DNA of 64,000 bases from Auanema rhodensis (Eukaryota > Nematoda > Chromadorea > Rhabditida > Rhabditidae): NCBI GenBank assembly GCA_964057225.1, contig OZ059898.1:15043267-15107266 (forward strand), read 5' to 3'. The notes under the pieces were generated by a model. The model saw nothing but the letters and a program-made list of their open reading frames with translations, had not been told where the DNA came from and ran no database searches. The translations under genes were made by a program, and so were the position numbers. Shown piece by piece: positions 35,843-51,186 of the stretch. Position 1 is the first letter of the stretch. The number at the start of each line of letters is the position of its first letter.

Positions 35843-36267
35843 AAGAGATTAAAATTAAGAAAGTCCATGATTTACAGGACAGCAGTTGCCCTCATGACAT
35901 ACAGTTTTTGAACGTTTTCGAAAATTCTATTTGTCTCTTACTCTCATCTCACATTCTCACGCTTTTATTCTTTCTCCTTCTTTGTCCATCTCTTTTGTAT
36001 TCTTCTTTTTCATCATATTCTGATGAAACCGACGACAACTGCAACAACCACGACGACGACGACGACGACGAAGGGGATGAGACGACCATGATGCCATGTG
36101 GGTGTATCGAACAGTTGAAATATGGCCATCTGATTAGCTACACTTAAGAAATTTTGGAATAATTTAGATAGCAAATTGCCTTTTCTGTTCTCAGAAGTCT
36201 ATTTCAAAGAATAATTCTTTATAATTCATGTTATCCATAGATCATGTTGATATGAAAGACAGAAGGC
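35843..36267 (+). repeat. Left arm of a 425 bp inverted repeat
   Basis: Every base I compared matches the reverse complement of 37874-38298, and the two arms have exactly the same length. The arm contains a seven-fold ACG run. An open frame spans most of it but lacks an ATG start. The outer end begins aagagattaaaatt. No target-site duplication is evident next to the outer ends. Confidence 0.9.
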
Positions 36268-37913
36268 GACTAGCGAAGTAGATAGTAAACGGAGAACGGC
36301 TCGTGTTTGCAGATTTCAATGTGGCTGAGTATGTCTGAAAAAAAATGAAATTTATATAAGACTCTATATTAAATTTATACGCACCTTGAGTTGAGACCAT
36401 TTCCAAGATGTTTCTATACTTCGTTTCCTTTCCAAGACGTTTCTATACTTCGTTTCCTTTCCTTTCGTTTCCGAAAATAAAAACATTATTGATAAAAATG
36501 GTAAATTATAACAGTATTATACAAATTTGCTCTATTAATTATATTTATATTTAATCTAAATAAATAATCAAGTTTATTTACTCACCACCACGATGTATTA
36601 CTCGATGTACATGCAAGATGACGTCACCTTCTGGATCAGTGATTGGTTTGCGGTTCTCTTGAACATCTGAAAACTTTTAATCAAATAACTTAGAGAATAT
36701 ATTAATATGGAAATTAATACACGGATTTAGTTCTGTTGTAGTGTCCTACCCCGTGGACACAGAGATACACAGGAGAGAGAGGTATGATGTAAGGTTTATG
36801 TAGAGCGAGAGAAGCTTTACCTCACAATTCACGAAAGAAGACGGCACGAACGAGGACGGGCGAAATGATGAACCTCCTCTGACCGACAAAAGAATGGAAG
36901 GCATTTTTTCGGAAAAGTAATTTATTTATAAAAAATTATTGTATTTATAAATGGTAGAAATTACTGAAGCTTCGAAAGCTGGAGCAGAAAAGTTCCAAAA
37001 TCTTTCTTTAGGAGGATCTGCAAGACATTCACCTAGTGAAGGATTCGAAGAAGATCTAAAGAAAATGAAAGGAGATGAAGCTCTAATCTAGAGAAATCCG
37101 AAGTATGAAAAAGAAAGAAATGATTGATTTCATTATGAAGTTTCAAGATTTGAGTTTTTAATTTGAAATTCATAAATCTGGAATTTTGATTTTTCTTTAA
37201 AAAAACTTTTCTATATAAAAGGAAGTTTTGACTCTTTCTAGAATTTGAAAAAGTAATATCTTTTTAGCTTTAGAAGAATTTAGAAGATGCTCAAGTGAAA
37301 AAGATGAAGGTGGATGAAATGAAGCAATTTATTAATGATAATTCTCAAGAAAATCCATTACCATCTCCAGATGAGATTTTTCCTATGGATGATTTGATTT
37401 TTATGGGACAAGAAGATAGAGAGAATGCTAATTCAAGAGTAAGAAATTATAGAAGCAAGAACAACAAAGATTTCCTAGAAAATCCTTTTGAAATGATCGA
37501 AGAGAAAGGTATTGAATTTTACATGGATCTTGTAAAAAAGAGATTGACTTCTTTTCTCAAGAAGGAGCAAAATACTGTAGTCAACGACATTTACAAAAAT
37601 ACCAATGTTAGAATAATGCTATATTTAGAATGTGAAACAATGAAGCCTGATTCTACCGATGCATCAAAGTTTCATGTCAATACTAAAACTCAACTTTTAC
37701 ATTCTGGTGAAGAGAACTGAATTCTTGAATCCACCCTTCCACTCTAGCCCAACGCATCGCGTCGCGTGCGCCTAGTTCATCTGGAGCAAATGTGTGATTG
37801 TGCTCGGTCACAGTGAGGAAGGGAAAAGAAGGTGAGGATGGGCGAAAAGGTGAGCTAGAACGGCAAGTCATTTGCCTTCTGTCTTTCATATCAACATGAT
37901 CTATGGATAACAT
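36242..37913 (-). CDS. Unrecognised 132 aa protein spanning the foldback element (candidate)
   Basis: A four-exon minus-strand model: 36242-36334, 36385-36413, 36586-36666 and 37718-37913, phases consistent, 399 nt including the stop. It starts with an ATG inside the right repeat arm and stops inside the left arm. Stretches such as LGARDAMRWARVEGWIQEF and DPEGDVILHVHR look like real protein, and the sequence is less AT-rich than its surroundings. I do not recognise the family. The weakest points are the GTTCTC donor of the first exon and the acceptor at 36413, which lies in a 29 bp tandem duplication. The long intron contains plus-strand open frames. It could be a decayed gene or part of a mobile element. 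Confidence 0.4.
36400..36457. repeat. 29 bp tandem duplication
   Basis: Two adjacent 29 bp units (36400-36428 and 36429-36457) differ at one base. Each copy carries a minus-strand splice-acceptor-like tatag. Only the copy at 36413 keeps the candidate reading frame open. Confidence 0.85.
36951..37091 (+). CDS. Unrecognised 46 aa open reading frame in the foldback interior
   Basis: ATG-started frame with an acidic, Lys-rich end (EEDLKKMKGDE). The longer downstream frame repeats a similar string (EDAQVKKMKVDE), which suggests an internal duplication or two exons of one gene. No family is recognised. Confidence 0.3.
   Translation: MVEITEASKAGAEKFQNLSLGGSARHSPSEGFEEDLKKMKGDEALI
37304..37720 (+). 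CDS. Unrecognised 138 aa protein in the foldback interior
   Basis: Continuous frame from the first ATG (37304) to TGA (37718-37720). It is hydrophilic and Asn/Lys/Glu-rich with no cysteine-rich or transposase-like motif that I recognise, and no membrane segment. The frame stays open upstream to an acceptor-like ctttag near 37271, so a 5' exon may exist. It lies inside the long intron of the minus-strand candidate and ends exactly at that gene's first donor, tail to tail. It may be cargo or a protein of the 425 bp foldback element, or a lineage-specific gene. Confidence 0.45.
   Translation: MKVDEMKQFINDNSQENPLPSPDEIFPMDDLIFMGQEDRENANSRVRNYRSKNNKDFLENPFEMIEEKGIEFYMDLVKKRLTSFLKKEQNTVVNDIYKNTNVRIMLYLECETMKPDSTDASKFHVNTKTQLLHSGEEN
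37834..37866 (+). repeat. 33 bp direct repeat, copy 1 (inner side of right arm)
   Basis: Matches 38323-38355 at 32 of 33 positions (one A/C difference). With copy 2 it brackets the right arm of the inverted repeat. Confidence 0.9.
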
Positions 37914-38298
37914 GAATTATAAAGAATTATTCTTTGAAATAGACTTCTGAGAACAGAAAAGGCAATTTGCTATCTAAATTATTCCAAAATTTCTTAAGTG
38001 TAGCTAATCAGATGGCCATATTTCAACTGTTCGATACACCCACATGGCATCATGGTCGTCTCATCCCCTTCGTCGTCGTCGTCGTCGTCGTGGTTGTTGC
38101 AGTTGTCGTCGGTTTCATCAGAATATGATGAAAAAGAAGAATACAAAAGAGATGGACAAAGAAGGAGAAAGAATAAAAGCGTGAGAATGTGAGATGAGAG
38201 TAAGAGACAAATAGAATTTTCGAAAACGTTCAAAAACTGTATGTCATGAGGGCAACTGCTGTCCTGTAAATCATGGACTTTCTTAATTTTAATCTCTT
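37874..38298 (-). repeat. Right arm of the 425 bp inverted repeat
   Basis: Reverse complement of 35843-36267 over the full 425 bp. The 1606 bp spacer between the arms carries the open frames described separately. Confidence 0.9.
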
Positions 38299-38322
38299 AA
38301 TCAGCTTAAAAGTGTAAAAATT

Positions 38323-38355
38323 GAGGATGGGCGAAAAGGTGCGCTAGAACGGCAA
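38323..38355 (+). repeat. 33 bp direct repeat, copy 2 (outer side of right arm)
   Basis: Second copy of the 33 bp sequence at 37834-37866, 24 bp outside the right arm. The left arm has no matching pair. Confidence 0.9.
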
Positions 38356-38444
38356 AATACATATTATTAAAGCTTTTGGCTGGATTATGCTGTTTTTGAA
38401 CTTTAATAGGAAATTTCACAGGAAAGCTTCAAGTTGATCGTCAA

Positions 38445-38470
38445 TGTGTGTGTGTGTGTGAGTGTGTGTG
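38445..38470. repeat. (TG)n microsatellite
   Basis: TG run with one interruption. Confidence 0.9.
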
Positions 38471-39275
38471 CTCTGATAGACTTTCGATAAATTTCAAATT
38501 CTCTTTTTCAATTAATGACTCTCATCATGCTCATTCGTTCTCCATATATCATCTAACTTTCATACTATTTCAAGCTGAAAATCAACCTTTTCACTAATAA
38601 TACAAATTATTCTTTCAAATTTTTAAATTTATGAGCCAATAATGTGAACAATCTCACATCCTCATCCATCTCCTCTGTTCACAAACACTGTTCTGATTGA
38701 ACGAGTTCAATTATTGAATAATGGTTTAGCTCTTTTCTTACTTTCTGCTATTTCCTTTTCTTTTTTCTTTTTTTTTTGTTGCAAAACATCATTCACTCAT
38801 TCAAAAATGTTTTTTTTTGTTTCTTTTCACTTACATCATCCATCATACCTCAGATTTTCCTTATCTTCACTTTACTTTTTAAGCTTTTCCCTAACTTCAT
38901 ATACCTTATTACATATACAGATTATATCATAATATGTTTTTCAAACAATCATTTTAAACTTCGAAATTCAATTTTAGTTCACAAAAATCTTGGCCACAAT
39001 TGTTTTAAATTTCTTTTTTTTTTTTGGAGAAAAAACACAGAAAGTAAAAAAAAAGAGAAAGTTAATGTTTACAAGAAGAGTGACGTCTTTAACACGTTTT
39101 TTCTAATTGGTTACTTAATAATATCAAATTATAGTATTCTTTCTATTTCATTAACTTTTCTTTTTATTCAACTCAAACTAGAATTTTTTTTCCAAATTTG
39201 AATATGAAATTGAAAAAAAACAAAAACTTTCCTAGCCCTCTCTCTCTTTCTCTCTCTTTATATGTGTTAAGCTCT

Positions 39276-39312
<37 letters not shown>
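39276..39312. repeat. (CT)n microsatellite
   Basis: Pure CT run; a shorter CT block precedes it at 39238-39258. Confidence 0.9.
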
Positions 39313-39317
<5 letters not shown>

Positions 39318-39634
39318 TTTATTTTTGTAGAAATACCAATATGCTGTTGTTCGTAATGATGATATATTTAGATTCAAATAATACTATGAGATAAAGCCTC
39401 ACAAGTTCTAATATCTCAAACTTCTGTACTAAAACCTGCTCTATATCGTTTCTTCGTTCAAGACATTTATTCTTCATGTCAATTGAATAACTCCGTTTCC
39501 GGATTATTTGCCCTCCGGGCTCCGCCCCAACAAGCAGGAAAATGCCATTGTGAATCCTAGGAAGATTTCAATTTTTCAGTGTGCCCCAACCGTCTTTGCT
39601 CTTTCTCCCCTCCAAAAGCTTGACGATCAAAAAG

Positions 39635-39636
<2 letters not shown>

Positions 39637-39674
<38 letters not shown>
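39637..39674. repeat. (GA)n microsatellite
   Basis: Pure GA run, complementary to the CT array 325 bp upstream. Confidence 0.9.
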
Positions 39675-39675
<1 letters not shown>

Positions 39676-40330
39676 TTGTCGTTCGTTACCTATGTTTTCA
39701 TTTCTCCTCTTCCCAACCTATTTCAATGAGACAGGTAAATATTTTTTCTTTTATTTCCACTAGAAAATTATAAAAATTTTCTATTATTTGTGTTTAGTTA
39801 TTAAACTGATAAAACTAAATCCTTCATCAAACTTTCTTTCCTCTCTTCCAACCAACGTATTCTCCAGTGTCTCTTGTGTTCCTCATGATCTATTTCGTTA
39901 GCTGTGTATGCATTTTCAATCTAAATGAAGATATTCATTTGAAAATTGTCTTATTTTCTTTCTAACTCTCATTACAATTTTCTTTTCTGTCTCGTTATAT
40001 TTATTAAAATAACAAAATTATTCTTTAATTAATAAAAATAAAATATGTATAGTTAATATACTCAATTTGCTTCGTTTTTTCAATTCTTTTTCTCATTTGA
40101 TTCTCATTATTTCTACTTCCTTGTAATCCATTTCTTGCCGTTTTTTCTTCCTTATTAACTATTTCCCTCTTTAACTATCTCTCTCTCCCTCTAAGTTCCT
40201 GTGATTCTGTCTTGTGGTTGTAACATCCAAAAGTAGATACTTCAATCTTGTTTCTCATCTCATATGTTCGTTTTTTTGCCAAATTTTAAGAAATTCAATA
40301 AATCCAAACTATTATCACACATCGCCTTTT

Positions 40331-40334
<4 letters not shown>

Positions 40335-40388
<54 letters not shown>

Positions 40389-40400
40389 CTCTCTCTATCT
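40335..40400. repeat. (CT)n microsatellite
   Basis: Long CT run with few interruptions near its 3' end. Confidence 0.9.
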
Positions 40401-41060
40401 ATATTTTCTTTATAGTTGCTCTATAAAAAAATAAATAACTTAACAGTTTATATATAGGATTTCTCTATATCAGCTTGTTTTTATGGAAAGTTTTTCTATG
40501 CAGTTCAAACAAAAAAAAACGGCTCTAAAGTTTATGAAAAAAGTTTAAAAAGGAAGCAAAAACAAACGTGTGACATCTCTTTCTAGACTAAAAGCTCCTA
40601 TGTATATTCATAGGGGGGGGGGGGAGAAGAAAATATATTTTTCAGCGTTTAAGTTATAAGCCTTGTTCACAATGAATTTTCTCGTCTTATATATATATAT
40701 GTATCTTCATATGTTTGAAATATGTGAAAACGAGAGAAAGAGAGAGAGAAAGCGAGAGAGAGAGAGAAAAGAAAAGATTGAAAAAGTGATCTTTGTAGTA
40801 AATTGGGGTGAAAACAGACTAACATTTAGTATAATCTACAGACCTTTTCATATTTCAAAGATAAACCCGACCTAATTATATGATATTAGTTAAAAAATAA
40901 AAAGATTACCATAGATACATAGGCTGTGATAAAGTTCTCCTATTTTTCTGATAACTTTCATTTCGTTCAATGGCATTTTTGAGATTAGTTTTGTTTTCTC
41001 ATCATCACTTTTCCTTTCTCATTACTTCTCAATCTATTTCTCATCCTCTCTATTATCCCT

Positions 41061-41064
<4 letters not shown>

Positions 41065-41101
<37 letters not shown>

Positions 41102-41107
41102 CTCTTT
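41065..41107. repeat. (CT)n microsatellite
   Basis: CT run with a TATC interruption. Confidence 0.9.
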
Positions 41108-41416
41108 GTATTCATTCATCAAATGAAAATATAAAATTATTCCAACACGTTCAACGTATGTATTTGGTTGCTTTGGTTTCAATTTGAAAAAAATTCATTC
41201 TTCAAGTATCCATAAGCTACTTAACTAGATTTCTAAAAATGCTCATATCGATATAAGAAAAAGAACTGCTCATTGATGTGGTTTTTCTTGTCTTTTCGCA
41301 CTTCAATGTTTTAGTTTTTTTCTTAAATTTCTAGATAAATGTGTTCTCACTCTTCAATTGTGGGAGGTTCAAACAAAAAAAGATATATGGTATACACAAC
41401 GATAATAAAAGTGAAG

Positions 41417-41420
41417 AGGG

Positions 41421-41451
<31 letters not shown>

Positions 41452-41733
41452 GAAGGAGTGAGTAATGAAGGGAAGGAAAAGGAAGACGAATGGAATAACG
41501 CTAAGATAGAGAGCTGAAAGAGAGATTGAGGAACCGAAACAATACAGATCTGATGTTCGTTTTTGCCATATTAACTTCCCGTTTTGGGCTTAAATGAATC
41601 CATTTGGTATATATATATATATGTATATTTATATTTAAAATAATGAATGAAAGTAAGAGAGAAAGAGAGAAAGAAAGAAAGAGAGAGAGGAAGAGAGAGA
41701 GAGAGAGAGAGAAATAGATAGAGAGAGAGAGAA

Positions 41734-41764
<31 letters not shown>

Positions 41765-41765
41765 T
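41417..41765. repeat. Pair of (GA)n arrays
   Basis: Two GA-rich blocks, 41417-41455 and 41656-41765. The second contains GAAA and GATA interruptions. Confidence 0.85.
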
Positions 41766-42009
41766 GGGTGAGAGAGCTTATGTTCCATCCTCATTGAAAT
41801 ATCTCGCATTTCCTTCGAAACATCCAACACATAATCAACTCGTCTTGTTAATATTCTTCTTATTTTAATTATTTTATTTTTTAACTTCCAAACATGTATC
41901 TTCAGACAAGCTCTATCCAAGATACCCAGTTAATCAACATTAGCAACAACCGAAATATCATCAGAACTGGCAGAAGCATAAGCTACATCATCATCTTCAT
42001 CATTAGGAC

Positions 42010-47484
<5,475 letters not shown>

Positions 47485-47581
47485 CAACAACATTCCTATT
47501 TTTATTTGAAAATCTCTATGTAATACGGATGATTATGTGCATATTTGGACACAAAAATACAAATAGATCTAGATTTATGAG

Positions 47582-47587
47582 AATAAA
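47582..47587 (+). promoter_or_regulatory. Poly(A) signal, GPCR gene
   Basis: AATAAA followed by a T-rich stretch, at a typical distance from the stop codon. Confidence 0.6.
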
Positions 47588-48290
47588 ATTTTTGTTTTAA
47601 ACATCTTTTACATCAAATCCTTCCTGTATAATATTTGAAATAATTTATTTCAAATAGAAATCTAATGACTTTCTATCAGTTCATTAATCGGATGGTTTGG
47701 ATCAAACCTCACTTCTTCTGATCAGGCTATATGCAATCATCAAGCTTCTCTCCACATACAAGAATCTTCATCCACACAACATACAGTACATACCAATTTC
47801 TACAACAAATTTCCGAATAAAACCTTCTCAGCATACTTTTCAGCATACAGCATGTGATATATTCCAAGTTTTGTTCTGGAAAATATAAATATTCTTGAAA
47901 TTACAAATCGGTTATCATAATCTATTTGAGCTTTGATCAAAGTATTTTCCTGGAATATAAAGATTATATATTTACTTTTCAATTTAATTGAAATATATAC
48001 CAAATAATCAAAAACTTCATTTTCAAAAGCTCAAAAGCATTTCATTTGATACAAGTTTTTCATCAGAATACTTTGAGCTTAATTGAGTACAGCTTGATGT
48101 TCAACCTGAAATCCTCTGTTTATTTTTAAATTTCTAAAATAAAAATGAAAATCAATTAACAAGAATTATTTGAAAACATAAGGAGATATACATAAGAAAT
48201 TCATAATTTGACCTCAATATTAGTTACAAAATCATTTGTTGATTTGATTAGACATCTGAGACAGAACTTATTTTGTAAAAAATATGAAAT

Positions 48291-48350
48291 TTTCTTGAAT
48301 TTTCTTGAATTTTCTCGAATTTTCTTGAATTTTCTTGAATTTTCTTGAAT
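48291..48350. repeat. 10 bp tandem repeat, six units
   Basis: Six head-to-tail copies of tttcttgaat; one copy carries a T-to-C change (tttctcgaat). Confidence 0.9.
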
Positions 48351-48543
48351 TTACAACATTTTTTGTTTATAAAAGATGTCTTTAATCAATTCTGTATTTG
48401 CGTCAGACATCATCATATACAATATGCTATTTTAGAGTTTATATACGAAGTATTTGAAAGGAAATTATTAAATTAAAAATATTTTTTTTATAAAATAAAG
48501 CAAAAAGTGAATGAAAAATAGATAATTCAATAGATTTCCTTAT

Positions 48544-48599
48544 TAAAATTAAGAATTCATTTAACAATGGACACCACCCACTAGTTAATAAACTTCTTC

Positions 48600-48670
<71 letters not shown>
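48544..48670 (+). CDS. Candidate polyglutamine exon of an unidentified plus-strand gene
   Basis: The frame is open through NNGHHPLVNKLL and then 25 CAA codons, ending at a good donor (gtatgtatc). The left boundary is uncertain; an AAG acceptor near 48552 would fit the local pattern. Because CAA repeats often occur outside genes, the coding call rests on the residues before the repeat and the donor exactly at its end. It may belong with the two exons at 50804-51105. Confidence 0.3.
48599..48670. repeat. Pure (CAA)24 trinucleotide array
   Basis: 72 nt without interruption, so probably length-polymorphic. Confidence 0.97.
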
Positions 48671-49012
48671 GTATGTATCTTTGTATACTTTAAAAGGAAT
48701 CTGAATTCATAGTTAGAAGCTTAATTATTGTCTGAATATGAAGTTATACGATGTACTTACCTTTACATTCAGCCAATTACTAAGCTTTTTAGCCAGATAC
48801 TGAGCTTTTCAGGCAGCCCATAGACAACAGTCTGATAATCATAATGATGAGTTACTTCAGAAAAAGTGAAAAGTCAGGAATATTTCCAAATTAATCTTCA
48901 AAATTAATGTTTTTTCTTCTTTTTTAGTGATAGTTTCAGATTCTTTTTAATAACTTTTCTCATATATTTACCTAATTTCTTTATAATATTTCAATTTTGT
49001 AATATGAAATAA

Positions 49013-49018
49013 TTTATT
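49013..49018 (-). promoter_or_regulatory. Poly(A) signal of the 223 aa gene
   Basis: AATAAA on the minus strand about 50 nt after the TAA at 49065-49067. Confidence 0.6.
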
Positions 49019-49064
49019 TGAAAAGCATATATATCTACCTACATGTATGTATATCAACAGATTT

Positions 49065-50061
49065 TTATTCATTTTCTAGTTTTAGATGTTCTTTGTTACA
49101 ACTTCTATTATTTACAAGACTCAAATATTTTTTCAAATTTTCATCACATAACTTGTATGTTACTTCAACTTCACCACATATCTCATTCAGAAATTGCTCC
49201 ATATCATACACATTGAAGCTGCCAATATCATTTTGGCCATTTCTTAAGAATATCCTTTCAGCTATAGTCTGAAATTTTCTTTTATTTTCATTTGAAAAAC
49301 TAATTTGAGATTTCTTACATAAGCAAGATCATCCATATAATTGCCAGTCTCCTAATAGAAAATAATTAATTTCAATTATTATCATTATACTTACAGAGCT
49401 CATCAATTGAATTTCCGAAAACAAGTCATGTTCATCAAAAACCAATGAATAATCTTCTTTAAATGCTTTCTAAACATTAGTTTTAATTCATTTAGTTAAA
49501 AAGATTTTCATGAAATTCAATGCTTACAACAAGAAATTGTTTTTTCGAAAGCCAATTCTTCTCTACTTTTAGATTTTTGTAACATTAGTTTAAGGTTTTA
49601 GACTTACATGTGCAGATTCTGTCTTGAAGTTCCTGTGGTTTTTGTCTTTTTCACAATGAATTTGCAAAAATAAATAATATGTTGCGTGATAAAGCAAATT
49701 CTTTATATCTTTCTAAATGATTTAAAAATAAAAATAAATTAAATTTTTAAAAAATACATAAGTTAATAGTCTACGAAGAATATAGTTTGTGCTGCTATGT
49801 ACATCAATTGGATTATAATCTTCAATTACAACAAAGAATTTCTTTGCAGCTAATTCTTCTTTTGTTCTATCTTTCTTGAGATGAAAAAGGAAAATACTAA
49901 TTTGATTTTGAAATTCCTCAAAATCATTGCTTTCAACACATCGATGATATTGAATCTACAAGTATATTTTTTATTTTTAAAACTATTTATTTATATTTTC
50001 GAACCACTTTACTAAGTTTATCTTCAACTTGTGAAGTAGTTACTACAACAGCTTCCTGCAT
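49065..50061 (-). CDS. Unrecognised 223 aa protein, six exons
   Basis: Exons (low to high): 49065-49268, 49319-49351, 49395-49469, 49608-49712, 49758-49955, 50005-50061. All five introns are in phase 0, each exon is open over its whole length, and a poly(A) signal follows, so the gene looks real. The start is the first ATG after an in-frame TGA and a splice acceptor. The protein is mildly acidic and appears helical and soluble, without a signal peptide or membrane segment. A segment MDDLAYTIAERIFLRNG...GSFNVYDMEQFL is faintly like an EF-hand layout but lacks the full loop. I do not recognise the family. It sits between the GPCR and sma-9, opposite in strand to the possible gene around it. Confidence 0.75.
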
Positions 50062-50803
50062 GTTCAATTTGTTTCAAATAGTAGCTAAACCTAAAGTAAA
50101 TGAATTTGGTATAAACTGATATCATTGCTAATTGAAAAATATTAATTGAAACTTTAAATTCAGAGTTCTAATTTTAAATTTCAATTGAATAAACAAACAT
50201 AGAGACTTGCTTATGTCCTAATGAATTAAATAATCATTAGAAAGGTCTTTGAAAGACAACTTTCTAATTGAAGTTCTAGACGAGTTTTTCGAGATTGAAA
50301 TCTCGTTTACGAATAGTTTATACAAATCTAATTTTTGAAAAACAAACTTCTAAAAACCATTTAATCTTGTAAAAGAAAAACAAATGTTACATTTCTCTTG
50401 AAAAGTAATCTGAACATATTCTGAATACAGCAAAATCAATTATCAAAGAAAGAAGACTTCTTATCTTATCGATATGCTTTTCGTTCAAAAAACTTATTTT
50501 CGAATGTTTGAATCTGAGTTATTTCCAAGAAATACTTCATTTTCTCCACCCGTTATCAATCTGCGGCTAGAATGAATCATGTAACCTTAGCAAGTTATAA
50601 TGATAAGCTTATAAAACTTTTATTTCAATAGATTTCTTCAAGGATGTCTGATTCTAATCGATAATTATACATTTTCTAAAACGTATATTTTTTTTGGAAA
50701 CTATAATAAATAACGAAAAGAACAGTATATTATAATTTCATAAGAACGCTGACAAGCACGTCCTTCAACCCAGTTGAGAATATGAGTTAGTAGTTGTCCT
50801 AAG
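50062..50803. other. Intergenic or intronic AT-rich DNA
   Basis: Upstream flank of the 223 aa gene. A small hairpin (cgagattgaaatctcg) lies near 50298-50315. A stretch after the acceptor-like ttcaatag near 50631 is open for about 17 codons, but this is not enough to call an exon. Confidence 0.5.
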
Positions 50804-51105
50804 ATGTGCTACGAGCGATAATGAGAGATTATTACGGGAAGTACAACAATCCCAAAATATATTAATAGAGCAGAATGAGAAATTACAATTATATACAAAG
50901 ATAACCAGTGTGTCTCTAAACCCTAATCATGACAACGTTTTGGAATCACAACAAACGAATAAAGTATATATCTCTAAGAGTTGAAGATAGATGGAATGAT
51001 GAAATGTGGTAAATACAGGCATTACCGGAACCACAAAAAAATGTAGAGACATATGGCAAAAACACAATGAAGATACATTCAATAAGAAACATGGACAAGA
51101 ACTGA
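50804..51105 (+). CDS. 3' exons of an unidentified plus-strand gene (candidate)
   Basis: Two exons, 50804-50963 and 51019-51105, are joined by a 55 nt intron with good borders (gtatat...aatacag) in phase 0, ending in TGA. The first encodes a Gln/Glu-rich amphipathic stretch (NERLLREVQQSQNILIEQNE) typical of a coiled coil; the second is short and basic. The left edge would be an AAG acceptor and needs two bases from an upstream exon. The gene would end 82 bp from the sma-9 stop, tail to tail. Family unknown. Confidence 0.4.
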
Positions 51106-51186
51106 GGCAGAAGATTTATCACCACAATACCCGAGTTTTGGAGGGGTAATCTTCTAGTTAAGACTAACTGCTACGGTAACCAAAGG

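Larger units (their letters stand above)
38356..42009. other. Microsatellite-rich intergenic desert
   Basis: AT-rich DNA studded with CT, GA and TG arrays and a G12 run (40613-40624). All open frames here are translations of the repeats or T-rich stretches. The part next to 42010 is the presumed GPCR promoter. No gene is seen. Confidence 0.7.
47485..48543. other. GPCR 3' UTR and intergenic DNA
   Basis: Contains AATAAA at 47582-47587, about 100 nt after the GPCR stop, and a decamer tandem repeat at 48291-48350. Otherwise AT-rich with no supported exon. Confidence 0.6.

Noticed and set aside
35908-36147. 79-codon frame with a hydrophobic start and an Asp-rich tail, present in both repeat arms
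   Set aside because: It has no ATG start, and the second copy exists only because the arms are identical. It was treated as part of the repeat.
35843-38298. Interpretation of the foldback as a standard Tc1/mariner or hAT transposon
   Set aside because: No TA or 8 bp target duplication is visible at the outer ends and no DDE transposase motif is seen in the core frames.
41501-41920. 139-codon minus-strand Ser/Leu-rich frame
   Set aside because: Translation of GA/CT microsatellites; no supported exon or motif.
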